From NCBI GenBank assembly GCA_910575755.1, contig CAJTFO010000002.1, forward strand, positions 1 to 64,000: a DNA stretch of 64,000 nt, read 5' to 3'. The translations under genes were made by a program, and so were the position numbers. Position 1 is the first letter of the stretch, and every line of letters begins with the position of its first letter. Origin of the DNA: Desulfovibrionaceae bacterium. Lineage in GTDB: Bacteria > Desulfobacterota > Desulfovibrionia > Desulfovibrionales > Desulfovibrionaceae. Shown in pieces: positions 37,948-46,203 of the stretch. A model generated the notes under the pieces. The model was not told the DNA's origin and did not search any database. It worked only from the letters and a program-made list of their open reading frames with translations.

Positions 37948-38023
37948 TGCTGTGCGGTCATCCTGTTTGGCGTGAGTGTGGGCTGCGGCAAACGTCATAT
38001 GCCGTATTCTGAGAGTGCAAGCC

Positions 38024-39013
38024 GTGGGAAAGAAAAGTTTTTTTCAACGCCGTCGTTTTTTGCGAAACGCCCTGGGTCTGCTGCTGGGCGGCACGCTGCC
38101 CGGTCTCCTGAAGCCCGCGCGGGCCTGCGCCGCTCCTGGCCGGGGGGATCCGTGGACCACACTGATTGACGTGGACGCCTGCGACGGCTGCGGGGCCTGC
38201 GTCCGGGCCTGCCGGGCCCGGAATCTGGAGCGGGTTCCCCTGCCCGCGCGCCCGCTGCCCCGGCCCTTTCCGAGTTGGGTGCGCAATCAGGACTGGTCCG
38301 ACAGACGCGAGGTCACTGACCGGCTCACCCCGTACAACTGGCTGTATATCCAGTCCTGCACGGTACGCGCGGCCAGCGGAACGCGCAGGATTTTTCTGCC
38401 CCGGCGCTGCATGCACTGCATCAACCCGCCCTGCGTCAACCTTTGCCCCACGGGGGCGGCCCGCCAGCGGCGCAATGGGGCGGTGTATATTGATCAAGGC
38501 GTCTGCCTGGGCGACAGCCAGTGCGACCGCGCCTGCCCCTGGATGATCCCGCGCCGACAGTCCGGCGTGGGGCTGTACCTCAATCTCGCGCCGCGCTTTG
38601 TGGGCAACGGCCAGATGTTCAAGTGCGATTACTGCCAGGACCTGCTGGATCAGGGGCAACAGCCCGCCTGCATTGCGGCCTGTCCCCGTCAGGCGCAGAG
38701 CATTGGCCCGCGCGAAGAGATGGTTCACAGAGCCAGGGCCTTGGCCGCGGAGCGCGGCGGGGATATTTTTGGCCTCAATGAAAACGGCGGCACCAACAGC
38801 CTCTATGTGTTTTCCCAGCCTTTCCGCGATGTGGAGGCGGAATTGCTGCGCCAGGATGAGATCGGTTTTGGCCGTCCCAGCCTGCGCCCGGCCGGGGCCA
38901 GTATGGACAAGGAAAACCGTTTGTTGAGCACAGTGCTGCTGGCTCCTCTGGCCGGCGCGGCCCTGGCCGGGGTGCGCCTCTGGCGGGAGAAACAGAAAAG
39001 GCGACGGTCATGA
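38024..39013 (+). CDS. Tat-exported four-cluster ferredoxin-type electron transfer subunit
   Basis: The 329-residue protein begins with a twin-arginine-type signal (QRRRFLRNALGLLLGG) and so acts in the periplasm. It has four cysteine groups typical of DmsB/NrfC/DsrO-type subunits: CDGCGACVRAC, CMHCINPPCVNLC, CLGDSQCDRAC and CDYCQ...CIAAC. In the third group the expected second cysteine is Asp, so that cluster may be [3Fe-4S] or have other ligation. A C-terminal hydrophobic stretch (LLSTVLLAPLAGAALAGVRL) may anchor it to the membrane. I chose GTG 38024, preceded by GAGAG; a GTG at 37976 is in frame. The cytochrome b gene follows with a 4-base overlap, but no molybdopterin or other catalytic subunit is nearby. 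Confidence 0.8.
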   Translation: MGKKSFFQRRRFLRNALGLLLGGTLPGLLKPARACAAPGRGDPWTTLIDVDACDGCGACVRACRARNLERVPLPARPLPRPFPSWVRNQDWSDRREVTDRLTPYNWLYIQSCTVRAASGTRRIFLPRRCMHCINPPCVNLCPTGAARQRRNGAVYIDQGVCLGDSQCDRACPWMIPRRQSGVGLYLNLAPRFVGNGQMFKCDYCQDLLDQGQQPACIAACPRQAQSIGPREEMVHRARALAAERGGDIFGLNENGGTNSLYVFSQPFRDVEAELLRQDEIGFGRPSLRPAGASMDKENRLLSTVLLAPLAGAALAGVRLWREKQKRRRS

Positions 39014-39498
39014 AAGAAGAGCCTTGTCTGTTTTCCGTTTTTTTCAGACTGTTTTGGGGGGCCGCCATGCTGACCGCCATTGTCAGCGGTCTGGCGCATC
39101 TGCCCTTTGCCTTTCGTTACGGGCTGGTTCACGCCTGGCGCGCTTCGCCCACGGTGGCGCACTACTGGTCGGCGGCGGCCCTGCTTTTGCTGGGCACATA
39201 CGCCACGGTGGTCTGGCGGGCGGTCGGGCGGCGGCGGTATGCGCTGACTCGCTGGGGCGTCCTGCGCGTGGCTCTGCTTGCGGCGCTGGCCGTCACGGGT
39301 CTGTTGCTGGCATTGCACAATCTGCCGGGCTTTTCCGTTTACGGACTGACCTACGCCGCCATCAAGCTGGGGCATCTGCTCTGCGCGCTGCTTCTGCCCC
39401 TGTTGCTGCTGGTTCATTCTATTCTGCGGCTTCTGGGGCGCGGGCGTTGGCTCAGGCCTCTGCCGGCGGCGCGGGGACATGCCGCGTGGCGGCCTTGA
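39010..39498 (+). CDS. Small cytochrome b-like membrane protein
   Basis: The 162-residue protein has four predicted membrane helices with histidines placed near helix ends (HLPFAF, HYWSAAA, HNLPGF, KLGHLLCALL, LVHSIL), the pattern of diheme b-type quinone-linked subunits such as formate dehydrogenase gamma or cytochrome b561. Its ATG overlaps the Fe-S gene's stop (ATGA), so the two proteins form a quinone/periplasm electron-transfer pair. The gene's 3' end overlaps the convergent rlmN by 47 bases. Heme binding is inferred from histidine placement. Confidence 0.7.
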   Translation: MKEEPCLFSVFFRLFWGAAMLTAIVSGLAHLPFAFRYGLVHAWRASPTVAHYWSAAALLLLGTYATVVWRAVGRRRYALTRWGVLRVALLAALAVTGLLLALHNLPGFSVYGLTYAAIKLGHLLCALLLPLLLLVHSILRLLGRGRWLRPLPAARGHAAWRP

Positions 39499-40531
39499 GC
39501 TGGCCGCAGGCGGCCTTGATGTCCTGTCCCTTGCTTTTGCGGATGATGGCCGTGATGTGGCGCTTCCAGAGATATTGCTCAAAGGCCAGCACGCGCGCTT
39601 CGTCCGGGGCCGCGTAGGGCGCGCCTTCTGTGGGATTGTAGATGATAAGGTTGAGCTTGCCCTTGATGTCGGCCACCAGCCGTGTCAGTTCCGCGGCCTG
39701 TTCCTGCCCGTCGTTGACCCCGCCCAGCAGCAGGTATTCAAAGGTGATGCGTTCCCGCGTTTTCAGCGGATAGGATTTGAGAGCGGCCAGCAGTTGATCC
39801 AGGGGCCAGCGCGCGGCCCTGGGCATGATCCTGGCGCGCAATTCCTGGTTGGGCGCGTGCAGGGACACGGCCAGATAGGCCAGACCGCTTTCGCCCAGTT
39901 CAGCCAGGCCCTTCTCAATGCCGCAGGTGGAGACCGTGATCCGGCGCGGCGAGAAATTGAGTCCCTTGTCGTTGTTCAGACTTTGCAGGGCGCGCATGAC
40001 CTCGCGCAGGTTGAGCAGGGGTTCGCCCATGCCCATGAACACCAGATTGCGCAGCACGGGCCAGTCCGGCCGATTGTCGCCCAGATGTTCGCGGGCCACC
40101 AGAACCTGCCCCAGAATCTCGCCCATAGTCATATTGCGCTCAAAGCCCATGCCGCCCGTGGCGCAAAAGGTGCAGGCCATGGCGCAGCCCACCTGGGAGG
40201 AGAGGCATTGAGTCCAGCGGCGCACGCCCTCGCGGGAATCAGAGGGAATCAGCACGGTTTCAACCAGCGCGCCGTCTTCCAGGCGGAGCAGAAACTTGGT
40301 GGTGCCGTCGGCGCTTTCCCGCACCTGGGCCACTTCGGGCCAGACAATGCGCGCCTTTTCGGCCAGGCGCGCCCGGCAGGCCTTGGAGACATTGCTCATG
40401 GCCTCGAAATCACGGGCCATTTTCTGCCAGAGCCATTGCCAGACCTGCACTGCCCTGAATCCGGGTTCACCCAGTTCTGTCTGCATCCAGTCCGTAAGTT
40501 CGGGAAGGGTGAGATTGAGGATATTTATCAT
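39452..40531 (-). CDS. rlmN: Dual-specificity RNA methyltransferase RlmN
   Basis: RlmN is a radical SAM enzyme that methylates C2 of A2503 in 23S rRNA and A37 of some tRNAs. The 359-residue sequence has CAMACTFCATG (the CxxxCxxC cluster motif, about residues 115-125), NLVFMGMGEPLLN, RRITVSTCGI and YLAVSLHAPNQELR; the second catalytic cysteine lies in the C-terminal KGQDIKAACGQL. I chose ATG 40531 because the conserved N-terminal part starts there. It follows the HD-domain gene by 46 bases on the same strand. Confidence 0.97.
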   Translation of the reverse strand: MINILNLTLPELTDWMQTELGEPGFRAVQVWQWLWQKMARDFEAMSNVSKACRARLAEKARIVWPEVAQVRESADGTTKFLLRLEDGALVETVLIPSDSREGVRRWTQCLSSQVGCAMACTFCATGGMGFERNMTMGEILGQVLVAREHLGDNRPDWPVLRNLVFMGMGEPLLNLREVMRALQSLNNDKGLNFSPRRITVSTCGIEKGLAELGESGLAYLAVSLHAPNQELRARIMPRAARWPLDQLLAALKSYPLKTRERITFEYLLLGGVNDGQEQAAELTRLVADIKGKLNLIIYNPTEGAPYAAPDEARVLAFEQYLWKRHITAIIRKSKGQDIKAACGQLKAATRHVPAPPAEA

Positions 40532-40577
40532 GCCTTGCCCTGCCGCGCGGACAGAAGAGCCGCTTGCGCGCGTTTCG

Positions 40578-41912
40578 CTACCCCACGGACTTGCGCGCGT
40601 AGTCCCGCACAAAGGCCACGGCGGATTCCAGATCCGTCACTTCGCCGGAGATCTGGGCCTGCAACAGCGCGTCGCGGATCACGCCCACCAGGGGGCCGGG
40701 GCTCAGGCGGGTTTCGCTCATGATTTCATTGCCGTTGAGCAGGGGTTCCAGCATCTGTTCCGGCGTTTCGGCCCGGCCCAGATATTTCATATTGTGATTG
40801 AAGGACGTGTAGCTGCCCTCGCGGGCGTGAAGGTCGGCGCGGGCCATGGCGATGAGGCGGGGGTATTCGTCCAGCGCCTTGAAGCGGCGGATGCCCCTGT
40901 CGGTCATCATGAAGTGGAAGCGCATGTGGTGCTTCACCAGATGGCAGAGCAGGTCAATATCCTCCGGGGCGAAGTGCAGGCGGCGCAGAATTTTGCGCGT
41001 GACCTTGGCCCCTACCCGGTGATGCTGGTAGAATGTCCACTGCCCGTCGAAATATTCGCCCGTGAACAGCTTGCCCACATCATGGAACAGCATGGCCATG
41101 GTGCCCAGCCAGTCGTAATGGAAGCCTTCTTCCGGATAATGCTTCATGCATTCCAGGGTGTGATCGAATACATTGACCACCGCGCCGTCCTTGTCCTGCT
41201 CCTGGCAGACGCAGGACAGGGCCGCCACCTCCGGAATCAGACCCTGGAGGATATGGGCGTCATGCAGCAGGCGCACGAAGCGGTGCATGGATTCGGCGGC
41301 CACCTTGCGCCATTCGTCCATGATGTCCGTGGCCGGAACATAATCCAGCACACGCACCGAGGAGCGCACAATGGCCAGCCAGGTGTTGGGTTCAATGGGA
41401 ATATCAAAATTGGCCGCAAAGCGTAAGGCCCGTATGGCCAGCAGATAGTTGTGACGCAGGGTGTCGTCCGGCAGGCCGGTAAAGCGGATGCTGCCGCCCT
41501 CCTTGAAGTCCGCGAAACCCTCGTAGGCGTCGCCGCTGGGCGCGGGGCTGCCGAAGCCGGTCAGGCGGAGCTGCTGGCGCTCTCTGGGATCCATCATGGC
41601 GGCCATGCTGGGCGTGATGCGCAGCAGGGAGAGTTCGGGATGCCCCGCGTCTTTCACTTCCAGCGGATAGAAGCGGAAGAGAATGCCGTTTTCCTCCATT
41701 TCCGCTATGTCGCGTTTTTCAGACTCCATGCGGACCTTGGGAAAAAGCTTGGCCAGAGTGTCCATATCCGGTTCGCAGGCAATGTCCACGGCGGGCTGCC
41801 TGGCGCTGCGCAACAGTTCTTCCTGCAAGGGCGCGTTGATCACATGCGCGTCATAGCCGTTGCGCAGCAGGGTTTTGCAGATGGTGATGGCTTCTTTGAG
41901 CGCTTGGTGCAT
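40578..41912 (-). CDS. HD-domain protein with a degenerate tRNA nucleotidyltransferase-like N-terminus
   Basis: The 444-residue protein follows the plan of CCA-adding enzyme/poly(A) polymerase with HD domain. The neck motif LLAIRALRFAANFDIPI (about 160-176) and the HD motif MLFHDVGKLF (about 263-272) with further metal-type histidines (HHRVGAK, HLVKHHMRFHF) are clear. The catalytic head is not: where the family has GGxVRD and DIDL, this protein reads HVINAPLQEELL and VDIAC, and RRDFTIN is absent. It is therefore probably a phosphohydrolase that has lost nucleotide addition. A promoter lies at 41982-42011. A housekeeping CCA enzyme would have to be encoded elsewhere. Confidence 0.75.
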   Translation of the reverse strand: MHQALKEAITICKTLLRNGYDAHVINAPLQEELLRSARQPAVDIACEPDMDTLAKLFPKVRMESEKRDIAEMEENGILFRFYPLEVKDAGHPELSLLRITPSMAAMMDPRERQQLRLTGFGSPAPSGDAYEGFADFKEGGSIRFTGLPDDTLRHNYLLAIRALRFAANFDIPIEPNTWLAIVRSSVRVLDYVPATDIMDEWRKVAAESMHRFVRLLHDAHILQGLIPEVAALSCVCQEQDKDGAVVNVFDHTLECMKHYPEEGFHYDWLGTMAMLFHDVGKLFTGEYFDGQWTFYQHHRVGAKVTRKILRRLHFAPEDIDLLCHLVKHHMRFHFMMTDRGIRRFKALDEYPRLIAMARADLHAREGSYTSFNHNMKYLGRAETPEQMLEPLLNGNEIMSETRLSPGPLVGVIRDALLQAQISGEVTDLESAVAFVRDYARKSVG

Positions 41913-41981
41913 GGCGGACTCCTTGCGAAAGGCGACAAACGCCGTCGTCTACGAAAAGGACAGAAGTGGCCTAATAGCTTG

Positions 41982-42011
41982 ATTATGTACAGCAGGAGGC
42001 CTGAAAGTCAA
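41982..42011 (-). promoter_or_regulatory. Predicted promoter of the HD-domain gene
   Basis: TTGACT (42011-42006) and CATAAT (41987-41982), both five of six matches, are separated by 18 bases on the minus strand, about 70 bases before the start codon. Confidence 0.65.
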
Positions 42012-42080
42012 GTCTGGGCTTTGTACAGACGCAGGGCAGCCGCAGCAAAGCGTTTGCGCCCGCGTGACGACTGAAAATGG

Positions 42081-42116
42081 ACAACGCCCCGCGCCGTCTA
42101 CAGCGTGGGGCGTTGT
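42081..42116 (-). terminator. Terminator-like hairpin after dsrP
   Basis: ACAACGCCCC (42081-42090) pairs perfectly with GGGGCGTTGT (42107-42116) around a 16-base loop, 63 bases downstream of the dsrP stop. The minus-strand tail is only CCATTTTC, so termination may be partial. Confidence 0.6.
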
Positions 42117-42178
42117 TTCACTGTGCTGAAATCAGGGGCAAGCGTTTTTATAGTCTTTCGCGATAAGATTGCTATATT

Positions 42179-43345
42179 CTAGTCGCTGAAATGGCGGGCT
42201 TCCCGCTTGACTCCCAGGGCGATTTTCCAGAGCAGGGAGAGCACCAGGGCCCCCACGGCGTAAACGCCCAAGGCCACGGCGATTTCCTTGCCCGTGGGCA
42301 TATAGGGCGTAAAGGCTTCAAACATGTTGGGCGTGAAACCGCCGATGAGCAGGCCCAGACCCTTGTCAATCCAGCTGGCGGCCACCAGCATGATCAAGGC
42401 CAGCGGCAGCAGGGGACCGGTGCGCCACTGCGGCGGAATCAGGATGGCCAGCGAGGCGAAGGCCATGATGACGGCGGCCCACATCCAGTAGCTCACCCAG
42501 GCCAGATGCCCGCCATGACCGGAGAAGAGGAAGAGCATGGGTTCCATATGCCCGGGAATCTGGCTGTAGAAGGCCGTGAAGATTTCCAGCAGATAGAAGA
42601 AGACGTTCACGCACATGGCGTAGACAATGATGGTGGACAGGGTCCTGATGGCGTCCCTGCCGGGATCAAAGCCCGTAAGCCGCCGCACCAGGAAGAGCAG
42701 AAGCAGCAGAATGGCGGGGCCGGAGCAGAAGGCAGAGGACAGGAAGCGCGCGGCCATGATGGCGGTCAGCCAGTAATGGCGGCCAGGAATGCCCGCGTAC
42801 AGGAAAGCCGTGACCGTATGGATGGAGAAGGCCCAGAGCACGGAAAGGTAAATCAGGGGCTTGACCCATTTGGGCGGCTCCACATCCAGGCGCTCGGCTT
42901 CCAGCGTGACCCAGCCGATGATGATGTTCAGGCAGAGATAGCCAACAAGCACGATCATGTCATAGAACATGACCGAATTGGGCGTGGGGTGCAGCATGAC
43001 GTTGAGCATGCGCTGGGGCTGCCCCAGATCCACCACGATGAACAGGGCGCACATGACCACGGCCGCCACGGCCATGAATTCGCCGAAGATGATCATGCGC
43101 TTGAATTTCTTGTAGTGATGGAAGTAGGCGGGCAGCACCAGCATCACGGCCGAGGCCGCCACACCCACAAAATAGGTGAATTGCGAGATATACAGCCCCC
43201 AGGACACATCACGGTTCATACCCGTGATGCCGAGGCCGTTCTGGAGCTGATCCAGGTAGACAAGGCCGCAGCCCGCGATGACGCAGAGCAGAAAGAGCAG
43301 CCACACATAATAGCTCTTGGGACCGGTAAACAATTTCTCAAGCAT
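42179..43345 (-). CDS. dsrP: DsrP, NrfD-type membrane subunit of the DsrMKJOP complex
   Basis: The 388-residue protein is a polytopic membrane protein of the NrfD/PsrC family with about ten helices; segments include YYVWLLFLLCVIAGCGLVYL, GLYISQFTYFVGVAASAVM and DKGLGLLIGGFTPN. DsrP exchanges electrons with menaquinone within DsrMKJOP, the complex tied to reduction of the DsrC trisulfide in sulfate reduction. It is the last gene of the operon, 12 bases after dsrO. Length and hydrophobic pattern match the family. Confidence 0.95.
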   Translation of the reverse strand: MLEKLFTGPKSYYVWLLFLLCVIAGCGLVYLDQLQNGLGITGMNRDVSWGLYISQFTYFVGVAASAVMLVLPAYFHHYKKFKRMIIFGEFMAVAAVVMCALFIVVDLGQPQRMLNVMLHPTPNSVMFYDMIVLVGYLCLNIIIGWVTLEAERLDVEPPKWVKPLIYLSVLWAFSIHTVTAFLYAGIPGRHYWLTAIMAARFLSSAFCSGPAILLLLLFLVRRLTGFDPGRDAIRTLSTIIVYAMCVNVFFYLLEIFTAFYSQIPGHMEPMLFLFSGHGGHLAWVSYWMWAAVIMAFASLAILIPPQWRTGPLLPLALIMLVAASWIDKGLGLLIGGFTPNMFEAFTPYMPTGKEIAVALGVYAVGALVLSLLWKIALGVKREARHFSD

Positions 43346-43357
43346 GGCCAGTTCTCC

Positions 43358-44149
43358 CTAGATGAGGTAGTAGACGCCGGGCTGCGTGCCCAGATTGGGC
43401 TTGCGGCGGATACTGTAGTTGGCGGCCAGGGCCTGACGCACCGTTGAATTGGGGTCTTCCAGATCGCCGAAGAGAACCTTGCCGCCCGAGGCTTCCACGC
43501 AGGCGGGCATTTTGCCCTCGGCCAGACGTTCGGCGCAGAAGGTGCACTTTTCCACCACGCCGATCATGCGGGTGGGAAAGGCCGGGTTGGGCACGGGATC
43601 GGAAAGGTATTTACGCGGGTCCACAAAGTTGAAAGAGCGCGCGCCGTAAGGGCAGCCGGCCATGCAGAAGCGGCAGCCGATGCAGCGGTGATAGTCCATG
43701 GCCACGATGCCGTCTTCCATCTTGTATGTGGCCTGGGTGGGGCAGACGCGCACACAGGGCGGATTGCTGCAATGGTTGCACAGCAGCGGATATTCAGCCT
43801 GGCGCGTTTTGGTGTTGATATGGGCGTTCATGTCGTCCGGGAATACGCGGTCATACTTGTCCAGCCAGAACCATTTGATGTTCTGGTTTCCGGGAATGTG
43901 CGGCACGTTATGAACCTTGTGACAGGCTTCTATCAGCGCCTCGTAGTCCTCGGGGCTGTGGAACTGACGGGTGTCGATGACCATGGCCCAGCGCTTGGCG
44001 GTCAGGGCCTTTGCGCCCCGCTCGTAACGGCCGGGCGCAATCTGGGCCCCCGCCGCCCCGGCCGTGCCGGCCAGGCTCGCCATCCCGCTGCTCAGGGCAA
44101 AGGCAGAAAGCCCCACCACTTTCAGAAAGCTTCTTCTGCTCGTGTTCAT
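43358..44149 (-). CDS. dsrO: DsrO, periplasmic Fe-S subunit of DsrMKJOP
   Basis: The 263-residue protein has a twin-arginine signal (NTSRRSFLKVVGLSAFAL), so it is exported folded to the periplasm. Cysteine groups CNHCSNPPCVRVC and CIGCRFCMAGC plus CTFCAERL...C are those of DmsB-like ferredoxin subunits that bind [4Fe-4S] clusters. It passes electrons between DsrJ and DsrP. Its start overlaps the dsrJ stop by one base (TAATG), which fixes the ATG at 44149 and shows translational coupling. Confidence 0.95.
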   Translation of the reverse strand: MNTSRRSFLKVVGLSAFALSSGMASLAGTAGAAGAQIAPGRYERGAKALTAKRWAMVIDTRQFHSPEDYEALIEACHKVHNVPHIPGNQNIKWFWLDKYDRVFPDDMNAHINTKTRQAEYPLLCNHCSNPPCVRVCPTQATYKMEDGIVAMDYHRCIGCRFCMAGCPYGARSFNFVDPRKYLSDPVPNPAFPTRMIGVVEKCTFCAERLAEGKMPACVEASGGKVLFGDLEDPNSTVRQALAANYSIRRKPNLGTQPGVYYLI

Positions 44150-44529
44150 TACTTGCCCTCCGTGGGAATAATGTGGCAAGTCCAGCAATAGGGATAGACG
44201 CTGTTGGCCACGTGGCACTTTTCGCAGAATTCCTTGTAGTTATTGTGGCATTTCAGACAGGTGTTCTGCAGACTGATGGCCCACTTTTTCCCGTCTTTGG
44301 ACACATAAACGCGGTTTTCCTTGCGCAGGGCCTCGTCGCGCCACTCGTTGAGCAGGCGCATGTGCTGGGCGCGCATGAATTCCACATCTTCAATGCAGTT
44401 CTTTTCATCCTTGGGCAGCACTATGTCGGTTTTTGTGTAGTTCTGTCCCAGATAGCCCACCCAGAAAGGGGAGCTGAACAGCACCACAAAAATGACAATG
44501 CCCGTGATCACAGCTTTGGCGTTATACAT
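44149..44529 (-). CDS. dsrJ: DsrJ, triheme cytochrome c of DsrMKJOP
   Basis: The 126-residue protein has an N-terminal membrane anchor (ITGIVIFVVLFSSPFWVGYL) and three CxxCH heme-attachment sites: CLKCH, CEKCH and CWTCH (about 92-118). DsrJ is the periplasmic cytochrome of the complex, known for one heme with unusual His/Cys ligation. It lies one base after dsrK and overlaps dsrO. Its periplasmic electron partner is not firmly established for the family. Confidence 0.95.
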   Translation of the reverse strand: MYNAKAVITGIVIFVVLFSSPFWVGYLGQNYTKTDIVLPKDEKNCIEDVEFMRAQHMRLLNEWRDEALRKENRVYVSKDGKKWAISLQNTCLKCHNNYKEFCEKCHVANSVYPYCWTCHIIPTEGK

Positions 44530-46191
44530 CTATTGGCCCTCCCCCTGCGCCTCAGGCGCATCAGCCGGGCTTTCCTCCGGCTCGTCCTCCGCCACATTGG
44601 GCAGGTCTTCCTGACGCATATCCATGGTGCGCTTGCCTTCGCCCTTCATGATCAGCGCATTGCCCACCAGCTCGTGCAGGCCGCTCACGGTCACGCCCGG
44701 CGCCCAGTAGTCGGCCAGCGGGGGCAGGGTGGCGCGGTCAATGGCGCAGACGCAGGCCATGTGATTGACGCCGTCTTTCTGCTGCACATAGCGCAGGGCG
44801 TTGCCGCGCGGCATGCCGGAACGCATGCGCAGTTCCATGATTTCCTCGGTGTTCAGGCCCGAACCCGCGCCACAGCAGAAGGTCTGCTCGCGGATGGTGT
44901 TTTCGGGCATTTCCACAAAGTTGTTGCAGACGTGCCTGAGCACATAGCGCGGCTCGTCCAGCAGGCCCATGGCGCGCGCCGGATTGCAGGAGTCATGGAA
45001 CGTGGTGATGATATGGTCGTTGCGGCTGGGGTCGAGCCTGAGCTTGTTGTGGCGGATCAGGTCGGCCGTGAATTCCGCAATGTGTACCATCTTGGTGGAG
45101 GCGGCGTTGGAAAACACCGTGCCGGTGATGGGCGAAACCGGAACTTCCATATTGGCCGGCGACGGGCCGTTGTAGGTGTCCATGTACTGGTTGATCACGC
45201 GCCACATGTGCCCGCACTCGCCGCCCAGAATCCACTTGACGCCCAGGCGCTCGGCTTCGGCGTACATCTTGGCGTTGAGCTTCTTGGCCATGTTGAAGGA
45301 GGTGAAGGAACCGAAGTTGCCGCCCTCCGAGGCGTAGGTGGAGAAGGTGTAGTCGAGATCCAGCTCATGGAAGAGCATCAGATAGCCCATGAAGGTATAG
45401 ATGCCGGGATCAGCGAACACATCGCCCGAGGGGGTGATGAAGAGAATCTCGTGCCCCTTTTCGTTAAAGGGGGTCTTGGGCCGGATGCCGGTGATGGTTT
45501 CGCAGTCGTCGGCCAGCATTTCCACGATTTCCACAAAGGAATGGGGCTGGATGCCGAGGTGGTTGCCGGTGAAGCTGCAGTTCTTGACCGGATCCATGAT
45601 CCAGTGGATGCCCAGGCCCACTTCATGCAGCAGTTCGCGCACAATGGCCGTGATTTCGGCCGTGTCGATGCCGTAGGGGCAGAACAGCGAACAGCGGCGG
45701 CATTCCGTGCACTGGTAGGCGTAGTAGAAAAGCTCCTTGACCACGCTCATGTCCCAGCCGCGCGCGCCGGCCTTCTTGCCCAGAATCTTGCCCAGCATGG
45801 TATAGTCGCGCCGGTAGAGCGAACGCAGCAGTTCGGCGCGCAGCACGGGCATGTTTTTGGGGTCGTTGGTGCCCAGGAAGAAGTGGCACTTGTCCGCACA
45901 GGCGCCGCAACGCACGCAGATATCCATGAAGAGCTTCAGCGAGCGGTGCTTCTCCAGGCGATCGGCAAAGGCGTCGCAGAGAATTTTTTCCCAGTTCTCC
46001 GGCAGGTTCCAGTCCTCGGCGGCCGGGTCCCAATCATGGGGATTGGGCATGTGCAGGAGTTCCATGGTTTCTTTTTTGGCCGGATAGCAGAAACTGCCCG
46101 GCGTGAATTCAGGCTTGGTGTCGAGCCAGCTTTTGTCCGGAAAGGCCGGGCGGCTGGCGACGAGCATTTGCGGCGTAGGTAATTTTGCCAT
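44530..46191 (-). CDS. dsrK: DsrK, cytosolic catalytic Fe-S subunit of DsrMKJOP
   Basis: DsrK resembles the HdrD heterodisulfide reductase subunit and is thought to act on the DsrC trisulfide. The 553-residue protein has two ferredoxin-type groups, CVRCGACADKC (about 92-102) and CTECRRCSLFC (about 156-166), and the CCG-type motif regions for the noncubane cluster: a FHDSCNPAR segment and TFCCGAGSG near residue 430. The last 50 residues are an acidic tail. GGAGTCGTC precedes the ATG. It lies between dsrM and dsrJ in the conserved order. Confidence 0.96.
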   Translation of the reverse strand: MAKLPTPQMLVASRPAFPDKSWLDTKPEFTPGSFCYPAKKETMELLHMPNPHDWDPAAEDWNLPENWEKILCDAFADRLEKHRSLKLFMDICVRCGACADKCHFFLGTNDPKNMPVLRAELLRSLYRRDYTMLGKILGKKAGARGWDMSVVKELFYYAYQCTECRRCSLFCPYGIDTAEITAIVRELLHEVGLGIHWIMDPVKNCSFTGNHLGIQPHSFVEIVEMLADDCETITGIRPKTPFNEKGHEILFITPSGDVFADPGIYTFMGYLMLFHELDLDYTFSTYASEGGNFGSFTSFNMAKKLNAKMYAEAERLGVKWILGGECGHMWRVINQYMDTYNGPSPANMEVPVSPITGTVFSNAASTKMVHIAEFTADLIRHNKLRLDPSRNDHIITTFHDSCNPARAMGLLDEPRYVLRHVCNNFVEMPENTIREQTFCCGAGSGLNTEEIMELRMRSGMPRGNALRYVQQKDGVNHMACVCAIDRATLPPLADYWAPGVTVSGLHELVGNALIMKGEGKRTMDMRQEDLPNVAEDEPEESPADAPEAQGEGQ

Positions 46192-46203
46192 GATGACGAC
46201 TCC

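Noticed and set aside
35470-37998. 842-codon minus-strand open frame over the adaptor and flippase genes
   Set aside because: Antisense to hydrophobic coding sequence, giving His/Gln-rich translation typical of shadow frames.
44011-46182. 723-codon plus-strand open frame over dsrJ and dsrK
   Set aside because: dsrK and dsrJ are unmistakable on the other strand.
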